From Candidatus Omnitrophota bacterium (GTDB lineage Bacteria > Omnitrophota > Omnitrophia > Omnitrophales > Aquincolibacteriaceae), in assembly GCA_030698625.1 (NCBI GenBank), contig JAUYMS010000035.1, positions 185,893 to 249,892 of the forward strand: a stretch of 64,000 nt of DNA. The letters run 5' to 3'. A program made the position numbers and the translations under genes. Below the pieces are notes generated by a model that was not told the DNA's origin, did no database searches, and saw only the letters and a list, made by a program, of their open reading frames with translations. Positions 10,025 through 17,931 of this stretch are shown here, piece after piece. How positions within the stretch are numbered: position 1 is the first letter of the stretch; every line of letters begins with the position of its first letter.

Positions 10025-11425
10025 ATGGGGAAGACTCTTTTCGAAAAAATATGGGATCAGCATGTCGTGAAGACACTCGATGACGGGACCACCATCCTGT
10101 ATATAGACCGCCACCTGATTCATGAAGTGACCAGTCCGCAGGCATTCGAAGGCTTACGGATGACGGGCCGATCCGTGCGCCAGCCGCAGCTCACCTATGC
10201 CACCATGGACCATAACGTACCCACCACGGACAGGACCCACATTGCAGACCCTATCTCCAAAGCGCAGATGGAAAAGCTCACAGAAAATTGCCGCGAGTTC
10301 CGAGTTGAACTCTATGATTTGGATAGCGAAGAACAGGGGATCGTCCACATCATCGGTCCCGAACTCGGGCTGACCCTGCCCGGGCTTACGGTGGTCTGCG
10401 GGGATTCGCATACATCGACCCACGGTGCCTTCGGCACCTTTGCCATAGGGATCGGGACTTCCGAGGTCGAACATGTTTTGGCCACGCAGTGTCTCCCCCA
10501 GACAAAGCCGAAGACATTCAAAGTGGAATTTACGGGCCTGCCCGGGGATCATGTGAATGCTAAGGATATGATACTCAAATTGATCGGGCAGATCGGTACA
10601 GCCGGGGGGACGGGGTATGTGTTGGAGTACTGCGGCGAGGCGATACGGTCCCTTTCCATGGAAGCGCGAATGACCCTGTGCAATATGAGCATTGAAGCGG
10701 GGGCGCGTGCAGGAATGATTGCGCCTGATGATACGACATTTGAATACATCGCCAGCGGTGATCGCAGATTTGCGCCCAAGGGCAAGGATTTCGAAAAGGC
10801 GGTTGCCGCGTGGCGGAAACTGCCGACAGATTCCGACGCGGTTTATGACCGTGAGATCACGATCGATGCCTCTAAGATAGCACCTCAGGTGACCTGGGGA
10901 TCCAGCCCGGGCATGGTCATTGATGTCACCGGCCGCGTGCCGGAGCCGGACAAAGTTCCGGGCTATAGCGCTCAGGATGTGAAGAAGGCGCTCGACTACA
11001 TGGGATTGAAGCCCGGTATTCCAATGACGGACATCAAAATCGATACCGTGTTCATCGGGAGTTGCACGAATGGGCGCATCGAAGATCTAAGGGCCGCGAG
11101 CAAAATATTTAAGGGTCGAAAAGTTGCCGCGGGTGTTACGGTTTTGGTCGTGCCCGGATCTCAGCAGGTACGAAAGCAAGCGCAGAGCGAAGGGCTGGAT
11201 AAGATTTTCTCGGATGCCGGTTGCCAGTGGAGGCAGTCCGGTTGCAGTATGTGTCTCGCCATGAACCCTGATCAGCTTCAGCCCGAGGAGCGCTGCGCAT
11301 CGACCTCGAATCGGAATTTTGAAGGACGGCAGGGAAAGGGTGGGCGAACTCATTTAGTAAGCCCCGAGATGGCGGCAGCGGCCGCGGTCGAGGGCCATTT
11401 TGTCGACATCCGCACATGGAGTTAA
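10025..11425 (+). CDS. leuC: 3-Isopropylmalate dehydratase, large subunit
   Basis: A 466-residue aconitase-superfamily subunit that isomerises 2- and 3-isopropylmalate in leucine synthesis together with LeuD. Family landmarks are [13 protein letters not shown] near residue 125 and the three [4Fe-4S] cysteines: one in [11 protein letters not shown] near residue 347 and two in [11 protein letters not shown] near 407-410. Length is typical. leuD follows after 13 bp. A homoaconitase role is possible in principle, but the E. coli-type LeuD partner argues for isopropylmalate. No other leu genes occur in the window. Confidence 0.96.
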   Translation: MGKTLFEKIWDQHVVKTLDDGTTILYIDRHLIHEVTSPQAFEGLRMTGRSVRQPQLTYATMDHNVPTTDRTHIADPISKAQMEKLTENCREFRVELYDLDSEEQGIVHIIGPELGLTLPGLTVVCGDSHTSTHGAFGTFAIGIGTSEVEHVLATQCLPQTKPKTFKVEFTGLPGDHVNAKDMILKLIGQIGTAGGTGYVLEYCGEAIRSLSMEARMTLCNMSIEAGARAGMIAPDDTTFEYIASGDRRFAPKGKDFEKAVAAWRKLPTDSDAVYDREITIDASKIAPQVTWGSSPGMVIDVTGRVPEPDKVPGYSAQDVKKALDYMGLKPGIPMTDIKIDTVFIGSCTNGRIEDLRAASKIFKGRKVAAGVTVLVVPGSQQVRKQAQSEGLDKIFSDAGCQWRQSGCSMCLAMNPDQLQPEERCASTSNRNFEGRQGKGGRTHLVSPEMAAAAAVEGHFVDIRTWS

Positions 11426-11438
11426 AAACAAATACATT

Positions 11439-12077
11439 ATGGAAGCGTTCAAGAACTTTAAGGGAATTGTCGCTGGGCTTGATAGGGCGAATGTTGATAC
11501 CGACCAGATTATTCCCAAGCAATTCCTGAAATCCATAGCTCGAACCGGTTTCGGCAAGGATCTCTTCTTTGATTGGCGCTACGCCCCTGACGGGAGCCCG
11601 GCGGCGGACTTCCCGCTTAATGCCGAACGTTTTAAGGGGGCATCCATTCTTGTGACCGGAAATAACTTCGGCTGCGGCTCCAGCCGGGAACATGCCGTGT
11701 GGGCCATACAGCAGGACGGATTCCGCGCTCTCATCGCACCCTCCATGGAAAGCGATGGGACCTGCATCCCCGGCTTTGCCGATATCTTCAGGAACAATTG
11801 CGGTAAGAACGCGGTGCTTGCCGTCGAGCTTTCGGCCGAAGAGGTGCGTCGTATTTTTGATCTCATTGAAACCACCCCGGGTTTGGAAGCGACCGTGGAT
11901 CTGGAAAAGCAGTGCGTGATTTTTCATGGCCGCGAAGAAGTCTCCTTTGCGTTTGAAATAGATTCTGCGGTCAAGCACCGACTTTTAAACGGGTTGGATG
12001 ATATCGGTCTGACGCTTGAACACGACGACGCCATCCGCTCATTCGAGAAAAAACATAGCCCCCAATTGTACCGTTGA
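11439..12077 (+). CDS. leuD: 3-Isopropylmalate dehydratase, small subunit
   Basis: A 212-residue swivelling-domain subunit of isopropylmalate isomerase. DRANVDTDQIIPKQFL at the N-terminus and the FGCGSSREHAVWA substrate loop are diagnostic, and length matches the longer, E. coli-like LeuD class. ATG 11439 is the natural start: an open frame from 11400 would overlap leuC with no homologous residues. The stop codon overlaps the TTG start of the UbiD-family gene by 4 bp (TTGA), so the three genes are probably one transcript. Confidence 0.95.
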   Translation: MEAFKNFKGIVAGLDRANVDTDQIIPKQFLKSIARTGFGKDLFFDWRYAPDGSPAADFPLNAERFKGASILVTGNNFGCGSSREHAVWAIQQDGFRALIAPSMESDGTCIPGFADIFRNNCGKNAVLAVELSAEEVRRIFDLIETTPGLEATVDLEKQCVIFHGREEVSFAFEIDSAVKHRLLNGLDDIGLTLEHDDAIRSFEKKHSPQLYR

Positions 12078-13906
12078 CCTATAAAAGCACTTACGACTGC
12101 GTCCTTGATTTGGAAAGAAATGGCCATTTGGTGCGTGTTCACGAAGAAGTGGATCCGTACCTGGAGATGGCCGAAATCCACCGCCGCGTCTATCGCGCGG
12201 GCGGTCCTGCCGTCTATTACGAAAAGGTCAAAGGCAGTCCCTTTCCCGCCGTGTCCAACCTATACGGCACTGTAGAAAGAGCCCGATTTATTTTTCGGCA
12301 TACTCTGGAGCGCGTCAAGAAGTTGGTGCGGCTTAAAGCTTCGCCCGGATCATTCCTGAAAAATCCCTGGTCCTGTGCAGACATACCGCAGGCGGCCTGG
12401 AATGCGTTACCCAAAAAAGTGCGCCGGGGCGCTGTCATGGAGTGCCGCACGAGTACGGACCAACTTCCGCAGATACAATGCTGGCCGAGGGACGGCGGGG
12501 CCTTCGTGCTCCTGCCGCAGGTCTACACCGAGGATCAGGAGAACCCCGGCATCCTTCATTCAAATCTCGGTATGTACCGGGTCCAGCTTTCCGGAAATCA
12601 ATATGAAGCGGGACGTACGGTCGGACTCCACTATCAGATTCGCCGTGATATCGGCATTCATCATGCTAAGGCGTTATCCCGCGGGGAACCTCTCAAAGTG
12701 AGCATTTTTATCGGCGGTCCGCCTGCCCACAGTTTTGCTGCGGTGATGTACTTGCCGGAAGGTCTCAGTGAAGTGGCTTTTGCCGGGGCCTTGGCAGGAC
12801 GCCGATTCCGCTATGCGGAATGCGGGGGGTATAAGATTGCCGCGGAAGCGGACTTTTGCATTACCGGGTATGTGGATCCGTCGAAGACCCTGCCGGAAGG
12901 CCCGTTCGGCGATCATTTTGGTTATTATAGTCTGGAACATGAATTTCCGTTCCTGCACGTCGAAAGCGTTTATCACCGTAAGAACGCGGTCTGGCCTTTT
13001 ACCGTGGTGGGCCGCCCGCCGCAGGAAGATTCTGTATTCGGAAAATTAATTCAGGAAATCGCGGGGCCGATGATTCCGCGCGAGATTCCGGGCGTGAAGG
13101 CTGTCCACGCCGTGGATGCGTCATGCGTCCACCCCTTGCTCTTAGCGATAGGCAGTGAGCGCTATTGGCCGCATCAAGAGCGTAAGCCTCAGGAACTCTT
13201 GAGTCTGGCAAACTCCCTTTTAGGCTACGGTCCCTGCGCCTTGGCTAAATATCTCATGATTGTTGCAGGGGAAGATGACCCCGATTTGGATATCCACAAA
13301 GTCGATCAATTTTTTCGCCACTTGCTTGAACGGGTGGACTGGTCCTGTGACCTGCACTTTCACACACGCACCACTGTGGATACGCTGGATTACACGGGCA
13401 CCGCTATTAACGAGGGATCCAAAGTCGTGATGGCGGCTGCGGGGCCGAAGCGAAGAGACTTGGCGAAAAAGCTGCCGGAGGGTTTCTCTGGGGCAGAGGG
13501 ATTCTCTTATCCGCGATTCGCGATGCCCGGAGTTCTGATCATCGAGGGGGAGCCGTTTACCTCCTATGACAATGCTGCGGCACAGATCGATATGCTGACG
13601 CAGAGTATCGCGCGGCGGAAAGACTTTGACGGTATCCCCCTTATTCTCGTCGTTGACGACAGTGAGTTTACGAGCCGCCGCTTCGACAACTTTTTGTGGG
13701 TGACCTTTACGCGGAGCGATCCGGCGCGGGACATTTACGGAACCGAAAGTTTTACGGAACACAAACACTGGGGGTGTCGCGGCCCGCTTGTTGTAGATGC
13801 CCGCATTAAACCCCATCATGCGCCGCTTCTTGTCGAAGACGCGGCCGTGACGAAACACGTTGATCGGCTCGGAGTCTCGGGCGGGTCTCTGCACGGAATC
13901 ATCTGA
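12074..13906 (+). CDS. UbiD-family (de)carboxylase
   Basis: A 610-residue member of the prenylated-FMN-dependent UbiD family, which decarboxylates aromatic or alpha,beta-unsaturated acids. The family signature EGPFGDHFGYYS is at about residue 275-287, followed by VVGRPPQEDS. The protein is longer than E. coli UbiD (about 500 residues), matching the long UbiD subgroup. It starts at TTG 12074, overlapping the leuD stop by 4 bp. No ubiX prenyltransferase is visible in this window, so the cofactor must come from elsewhere. Placement after leuCD is unusual; whether it acts in quinone synthesis or on another acid is unknown. Confidence 0.9.
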   Translation: MTYKSTYDCVLDLERNGHLVRVHEEVDPYLEMAEIHRRVYRAGGPAVYYEKVKGSPFPAVSNLYGTVERARFIFRHTLERVKKLVRLKASPGSFLKNPWSCADIPQAAWNALPKKVRRGAVMECRTSTDQLPQIQCWPRDGGAFVLLPQVYTEDQENPGILHSNLGMYRVQLSGNQYEAGRTVGLHYQIRRDIGIHHAKALSRGEPLKVSIFIGGPPAHSFAAVMYLPEGLSEVAFAGALAGRRFRYAECGGYKIAAEADFCITGYVDPSKTLPEGPFGDHFGYYSLEHEFPFLHVESVYHRKNAVWPFTVVGRPPQEDSVFGKLIQEIAGPMIPREIPGVKAVHAVDASCVHPLLLAIGSERYWPHQERKPQELLSLANSLLGYGPCALAKYLMIVAGEDDPDLDIHKVDQFFRHLLERVDWSCDLHFHTRTTVDTLDYTGTAINEGSKVVMAAAGPKRRDLAKKLPEGFSGAEGFSYPRFAMPGVLIIEGEPFTSYDNAAAQIDMLTQSIARRKDFDGIPLILVVDDSEFTSRRFDNFLWVTFTRSDPARDIYGTESFTEHKHWGCRGPLVVDARIKPHHAPLLVEDAAVTKHVDRLGVSGGSLHGII

Positions 13907-13907
13907 T

Positions 13908-15017
13908 ATGCGCGCAATCTTCCTGGGGTTAATCATTCTTTCTTTTATTCCGAGGGGCCTTGCAGCCGAGGCGTGGGATGTCCTGACGGAGACGGAGAAG
14001 CAAACGCTTCATCGTATCTTGGATCATTGGGAGTCCTGGGTTCCCGAGAGGAAGGCCGCCGGATCCGCGCCCATGATATCTTTTGAGGAATTGTATGCGG
14101 GGATCAGTGAGGAAGAAACGGGTTTCCTCGACCGCGTTCGTGCCGTGGATCCGCAAGTAAGTTTTGGTTTCCGGGGTGCACATCTAGGATCGGAGGCCGA
14201 GGGAATTACTTTTGAACGCATCGATGGGCAGGAGATTCATCGCGGAGACGAAAAGGAGGCGATCGACCCGCAATATTTGCCTAGTCCCGTTCAGCAGGTC
14301 TATGAGGAAATGATGCAGGCTATGGCGGCCGACCTGGGAAAACGGCTTTTGGTGGAGTCGGGATACCGATCGCCTGCTTATCAGCTCTACACCTTTTTGT
14401 TTTATACCCCCAAGCATGAGTACTCTTTGGCCGAGACGGGCCACTGGGTCGCCCTTCCGGGTTACAGCGAACATGGAGCGCCGCATCAGCAGGCTATTGA
14501 TTTCATTAATCAGGAGGGGATTAACGGCGAAGACCATGTGGAGGAGTTTGAGGGCTTGCCGGAATACCGCTGGCTTCAGGAACATGCCGACAAGTTTCAT
14601 TTTCGCCTGTCTTATCCGCGCGGTCAGGAGGGGATCACCTTCGAGCCCTGGCATTGGGCATGGTGCTCGCAATGTATCGAGGTTTCTTGGACTGACGAGG
14701 AGGCTCAGGGAGAAGTGGCTGTTCGGCAGCTGCGCCGGACCGAAAAGGCCAGTTATCACATGGTTCGTTTACGGACGCGTGAAGTTGCACATGTCCATAA
14801 AACGCATGATCTGACGATATTCATGACCAAAGGGGCCGGAAGAGTTCATATGGCCGGTCGCGTGCTCGACCTGGTTCCCGGGGATACGGCGTTCATACCG
14901 AAAGACACGATCCACTGGGGGGAAAATATCGGACCGGGAGCGAGCGAGGTTTATGCGATATTTACCCCTCCTTTTGACGGGCAAGATTCGCATGAGGATG
15001 TGACAAGCCTTGCTTAA
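13908..15017 (+). CDS. VanY-like D,D-carboxypeptidase fused to a cupin domain
   Basis: A 369-residue exported protein (signal peptide residues 1-18). Residues about 125-260 resemble the VanY/LdcB M15 peptidase fold: ESGYRSPAYQ, then YSEHGAPHQQAID and finally PWHWAW, providing candidate zinc ligands H189, D198 and H249. The usual SxHxxGxAxD spacing is changed: eight residues separate H189 and D198 instead of six. Residues about 280-355 form a cupin with HVHKTHDLT and PGDTAFIPKDTIHWGEN, the two classic cupin motifs. The start lies 1 bp after the UbiD-family stop. It probably acts on peptidoglycan peptides in the periplasm; the cupin may bind a metal or ligand. Confidence 0.8.
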   Translation: MRAIFLGLIILSFIPRGLAAEAWDVLTETEKQTLHRILDHWESWVPERKAAGSAPMISFEELYAGISEEETGFLDRVRAVDPQVSFGFRGAHLGSEAEGITFERIDGQEIHRGDEKEAIDPQYLPSPVQQVYEEMMQAMAADLGKRLLVESGYRSPAYQLYTFLFYTPKHEYSLAETGHWVALPGYSEHGAPHQQAIDFINQEGINGEDHVEEFEGLPEYRWLQEHADKFHFRLSYPRGQEGITFEPWHWAWCSQCIEVSWTDEEAQGEVAVRQLRRTEKASYHMVRLRTREVAHVHKTHDLTIFMTKGAGRVHMAGRVLDLVPGDTAFIPKDTIHWGENIGPGASEVYAIFTPPFDGQDSHEDVTSLA

Positions 15018-16314
15018 GCGACGCCTTGGTTTTTGGGATTCGGTGGCCATCAATATCGGCATTGTTATCGGAGTCGGCATTTTCCGTACCCCCGGTGAAG
15101 TGGCGAAGTATCTCGACGCTTCGCATATCATCCTTTTGGCGTGGGTCGCCGGCGGTGTCATTACGCTTCTTGGCGGCCTGTGTTACGCTGAGCTGTCCTC
15201 CAGTTTTCCTCAAACAGGCGGTACCTACGTGTATTTGCGCGAGTCCTATGGGCGGCTCGCGGGATTTCTCTATGGGTGGGTCGAGATCCTTATTCTGCGT
15301 GCCGGCTCTCTTGCCGGAGTCGCTTATGTTTTTGCCGATTACTTGGTGAGCCTCTTCCCCCCGCTCGCCGGTGCATCCAAGTGGATTGCCGTGGCCGGTG
15401 TTGTTTTCTTTACGGGTCTCAATGTTATCGGCCTGCATTACGGAACCCGGACGCAGGCCGTTTTGAGTATGATGAAGGTTGTGATCCTGCTGGCGATGTC
15501 GGTGCTTATTTTTCGGTTTGGTTCGGGCGGTTCGTTGTGGACTCAGACAGGGACGGCGGGTACGTCCTCGTGGGGGACATGGGCCGGTTTTGCCCCCGCG
15601 CTCATCCCCGTTCTGTGGAGTTACGGCGGTTTTCATGAAAGTACTTTTATGTCAGGGGAGTTTAAAGACACTCGCCGCGAATTGCCCCTCTCCTTGATCG
15701 TCAGCACACTTGCCGTGATGGCGCTCTATCTGCTCGTCAATGTTGCTTATCTCAAAATGGTTACCCCGTCAGAAATGGCGGGGACGACCGCGATTGCTTC
15801 GGATATCTTCAAAAGTCTCTTTGGTCCGCGGGGGCAGTGGCTCATCGCCTGCGCCATTCTAATTTCCGCTTCAGGAGCCTTGAATTCTACGATTCTAACC
15901 GGCGCGCGCATTCCCTTTGCGCTCGGCACCGATCACGCCCGTGTCGGGTGGTTGGGTACGATCCATGCCGGCTTCGAAACGCCGGCGCGCGCATTTTTAT
16001 TCAACGGGGTGTGGGCTTCGGTTCTTGTCTTGTGGGGAAATTTCGAAAGCCTTCTTTTCTTTACGGGGTTTGTTAAATGGTTGGAGTTCATTCTGGTCGG
16101 CGCGAGTGTTTTTATATTGAGAAAAAGGATTGCCGCCGAAGATCGCTTTTTGATGGTGGGCTATCCCTTGGTTCCGTTGGCCTTTACGGCGGCATCCGTT
16201 TGGTTGTGCCTGGCAGTCGCCATTCACACACCCATGCATGCCTTCACCGGTTTGGCGGTGATCGTGGCCGGTGTGCCGGTTTATTATTTTCTTTGTCACA
16301 AACAACAGTCATAA
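15010..16314 (+). CDS. APC-superfamily amino-acid permease
   Basis: A 434-residue integral membrane protein with about twelve hydrophobic segments. The first helix contains the consensus INIGIVIGVGIFRTP, typical of the LAT/APC amino-acid transporter fold, and a SYGGFHES segment in the middle matches the unwound TM6 region of that family. The start is TTG 15010, overlapping the end of the VanY-cupin gene by 8 bp. Substrate is not predictable. Location next to a peptidoglycan-peptide hydrolase would fit uptake of released amino acids, but that is an inference. Confidence 0.9.
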   Translation: MLKRRLGFWDSVAINIGIVIGVGIFRTPGEVAKYLDASHIILLAWVAGGVITLLGGLCYAELSSSFPQTGGTYVYLRESYGRLAGFLYGWVEILILRAGSLAGVAYVFADYLVSLFPPLAGASKWIAVAGVVFFTGLNVIGLHYGTRTQAVLSMMKVVILLAMSVLIFRFGSGGSLWTQTGTAGTSSWGTWAGFAPALIPVLWSYGGFHESTFMSGEFKDTRRELPLSLIVSTLAVMALYLLVNVAYLKMVTPSEMAGTTAIASDIFKSLFGPRGQWLIACAILISASGALNSTILTGARIPFALGTDHARVGWLGTIHAGFETPARAFLFNGVWASVLVLWGNFESLLFFTGFVKWLEFILVGASVFILRKRIAAEDRFLMVGYPLVPLAFTAASVWLCLAVAIHTPMHAFTGLAVIVAGVPVYYFLCHKQQS

Positions 16315-16326
16315 AGGAGGTTGGCC

Positions 16327-16674
16327 ATGTCGTGCGAAACCCATGATTCTTCGGAACTTGCCAAGAAGAAGTGCAAACCCTGCGAAGGCGGGATGAGTCC
16401 CATGAGTGATGATGAGATCCGGAAGAACTTGAAGGTGCTCAACCACTGGTCTTACGAAGACGGTGTGGTTGCGAAAACTTTTTCGTTCAAGAACTATTAT
16501 GAAACAACCGCGTTCGTGAATGCCGTTGTTTGGATGGCGCATCGCGAGGATCACCACCCGGATATTTCATTCGGCTATAAGAATTGCCGTGTGGCCTACA
16601 GCACCCATGCAATCGACGGCATATCCGAAAACGATTTTATATGCGCGGCAAAAATCGATGCCCTCTTCGCATAA
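16327..16674 (+). CDS. Pterin-4a-carbinolamine dehydratase
   Basis: A 115-residue protein of the PCD/DCoH family, which dehydrates 4a-hydroxytetrahydropterin during recycling of the phenylalanine hydroxylase cofactor. The signature is EDHHPDISFGY followed by a THAIDGISENDF segment. An N-terminal extension of about 20 residues contains CKPCEGG, common in bacterial members. ATG 16327 is fixed by a strong AAAGGAGG at 16313-16320 with 6-nt spacing; the ribosome site overlaps the permease stop. No aromatic hydroxylase gene is in the window, so the protein may serve another pterin or molybdopterin pathway. Confidence 0.92.
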   Translation: MSCETHDSSELAKKKCKPCEGGMSPMSDDEIRKNLKVLNHWSYEDGVVAKTFSFKNYYETTAFVNAVVWMAHREDHHPDISFGYKNCRVAYSTHAIDGISENDFICAAKIDALFA

Positions 16675-16682
16675 ACGACAAG

Positions 16683-17054
16683 GAAGAACGGCCAGGAAAC
16701 ACTCCTCCAAAACGCGCTGCTGCGCTCGGAGTTAATTTTTGGGACTGTCGCCCCCAAAATTTATCACCTCGACTCCGCAAGCAGCGCTAATTGTTTTTCC
16801 GGAGTATTGCCTGTCCGCCCTTCCTTGTTCTCGCTTAACGGTTCGCAATCCAACTTGTCCTACGACCCCAGACGTGAAAACGAGACCGCCCGACACGCTG
16901 CGGATTTCTTGGCCTATCCTGCCTATCAAAGTCTTGCCGAAAACCGGTGACTTTGATAATCACTGATACGGCCAGAGAAATCCTCCGCATGTTTCTGGCG
17001 GTCTCGTTTTCACGTCGCGGCGCGTGCTAGAGGAATGTTCCCTGGCCGTTCTTC
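16683..17054. repeat. Nested inverted-repeat element surrounding repeat copy 2
   Basis: This gene-free stretch is built of nested inverted repeats. The outer arms, 16683-16707 and 17030-17054, match at 23 of 25 positions (GAAGAACGGCCAGG at the left end). Inside is a hairpin at 16714-16787 (GCGCTGC pairing with GCAGCGC, with further imperfect pairing including TTTTTGGG and CCCAAAA). Then comes the 146-bp palindrome described next. The structure sits between convergent genes (the pterin dehydratase and the lipoate ligase-like gene), so it may also serve as a terminator. No protein-coding potential is apparent. Confidence 0.75.
16871..17016. repeat. Palindromic repeat, copy 2 (inverted relative to copy 1)
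   Basis: The terminal 20 bp (16871-16890 and 16997-17016) form a perfect inverted repeat ending in GACGTGAAAACGAGACCGCC. Its 140-bp core (16874-17013) is the reverse complement of 9810-9949 at about 86% identity with no gaps. The inner TATCAAAGTC and GACTTTGATA form a perfect 10-bp inverted repeat around a short loop, so the whole can fold into one long hairpin. Compared with copy 1, arm positions 7, 10, 12, 14 and 16 all changed together with their partners. Confidence 0.85.
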
Positions 17055-17078
17055 AGCAGCGTTTCGGGCAGGCTCGTT

Positions 17079-17801
17079 TTAGAATTTCATATTCCACTGG
17101 TCGTTACCGTATTTCTCGGCAACCAAGCGGCTGATGCGATCCTTCGGAATATTCTTTAGCGGGTGATCGGCATGCCAGTGGCCTTTGAGACTCGCCTTGA
17201 TGCGGTGTGTGGGTACGCGCAGGTTTGTGAGAAATTCGGTATGGGGGCGGTGTTGACGGTAGGCCGGTTGCCTTTGCGGCATGGTGAGGACTTCTTCTAT
17301 TAGAGGAATATGGAAGTGGCACAGAAAGGTGCCGTGAAAGAGCAGGCACTTTTTTTTACGCCGCTGACTGTTGCCCGAAAATTTAAGGTTTTTGATAGCG
17401 AGGTCGGTGTCGCCGGCCATTTCAGAATGAATCTCGAGATCCGCAGCAAGGGCGTTGCGATTTGTTTCAATAATCGTGAGGTTGGTGGATGCAATTGTGC
17501 CGAAGGGCGCGTTCGGGCTGATGTGCAGGATCAGCGCGTAATTCAGACAACCGGGTCCCTGTAAGACGGTTCCGCCCCCGCTGATTCTCCGCAATACGGG
17601 AATTTTGAGGTGGTCACAGGTCTCCAATATAACTTCGACGGCGGCGGGGCGAGAGCGTCCCAACACGACAAAGGGCTCCTCGGGTTCCCAAAAGCGCAGG
17701 ATATCCTCGTCGTGCCCGCCTTCCTCAAGCAGGTCCAGCAGGGCCTCATCGCAGGCCAGATTCTCTTCGGGGGTATTAAATGTTAAGTCAAGATATTGCA
17801 T
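17079..17801 (-). CDS. Lipoate-protein ligase A family protein
   Basis: A 240-residue protein of the LplA/biotin-ligase fold. The N-terminus (MQYLDLTF, then NLACDEALL) and the lipoyl-binding RRISGGGTVLQGPGCLNYAL segment near residues 70-90 are diagnostic; KFSGNSQRRKKKCLLFHGTFL provides the catalytic-lysine region. It would attach lipoate to carrier domains such as the one on AceF encoded about 11 kb downstream. It could instead be an octanoyltransferase-like (LipM) variant; sequence alone does not separate these. It is divergent from the pyruvate:ferredoxin oxidoreductase gene, sharing a 130-bp control region. Confidence 0.85.
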   Translation of the reverse strand: MQYLDLTFNTPEENLACDEALLDLLEEGGHDEDILRFWEPEEPFVVLGRSRPAAVEVILETCDHLKIPVLRRISGGGTVLQGPGCLNYALILHISPNAPFGTIASTNLTIIETNRNALAADLEIHSEMAGDTDLAIKNLKFSGNSQRRKKKCLLFHGTFLCHFHIPLIEEVLTMPQRQPAYRQHRPHTEFLTNLRVPTHRIKASLKGHWHADHPLKNIPKDRISRLVAEKYGNDQWNMKF

Positions 17802-17874
17802 AGCATGTCACAAAAGGGCTAGTCCTGACGCCCAGTTTAGCAGTCGTTGCTTTAGATGACGAGACCTGATATCA

Positions 17875-17880
17875 TATAAT
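17875..17880 (+). promoter_or_regulatory. -10 box upstream of the pyruvate:ferredoxin oxidoreductase gene
   Basis: A perfect TATAAT lies 51 nt before the ATG, with a weak TTTAGA -35 at 17851-17856 (18-bp spacer). The leader holds a GAGG ribosome site at 17921-17924, 7 nt from ATG 17932. Confidence 0.45.
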
Positions 17881-17931
17881 TTCTTGTTGCCCCGTCTTAA
17901 ATTACGATAACCCTGCTGACGAGGTTTGATT

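Noticed and set aside
9780..10123. Short open frames across the palindromic repeat
   Set aside because: They run through the palindrome in both strands, share its symmetry and have no protein-like composition or ribosome site.
16683..17054. CRISPR array or attachment sites as explanation of the repeats
   Set aside because: There are no regularly spaced direct repeats or spacers and no cas or integrase genes; the symmetry is inverted, not direct.
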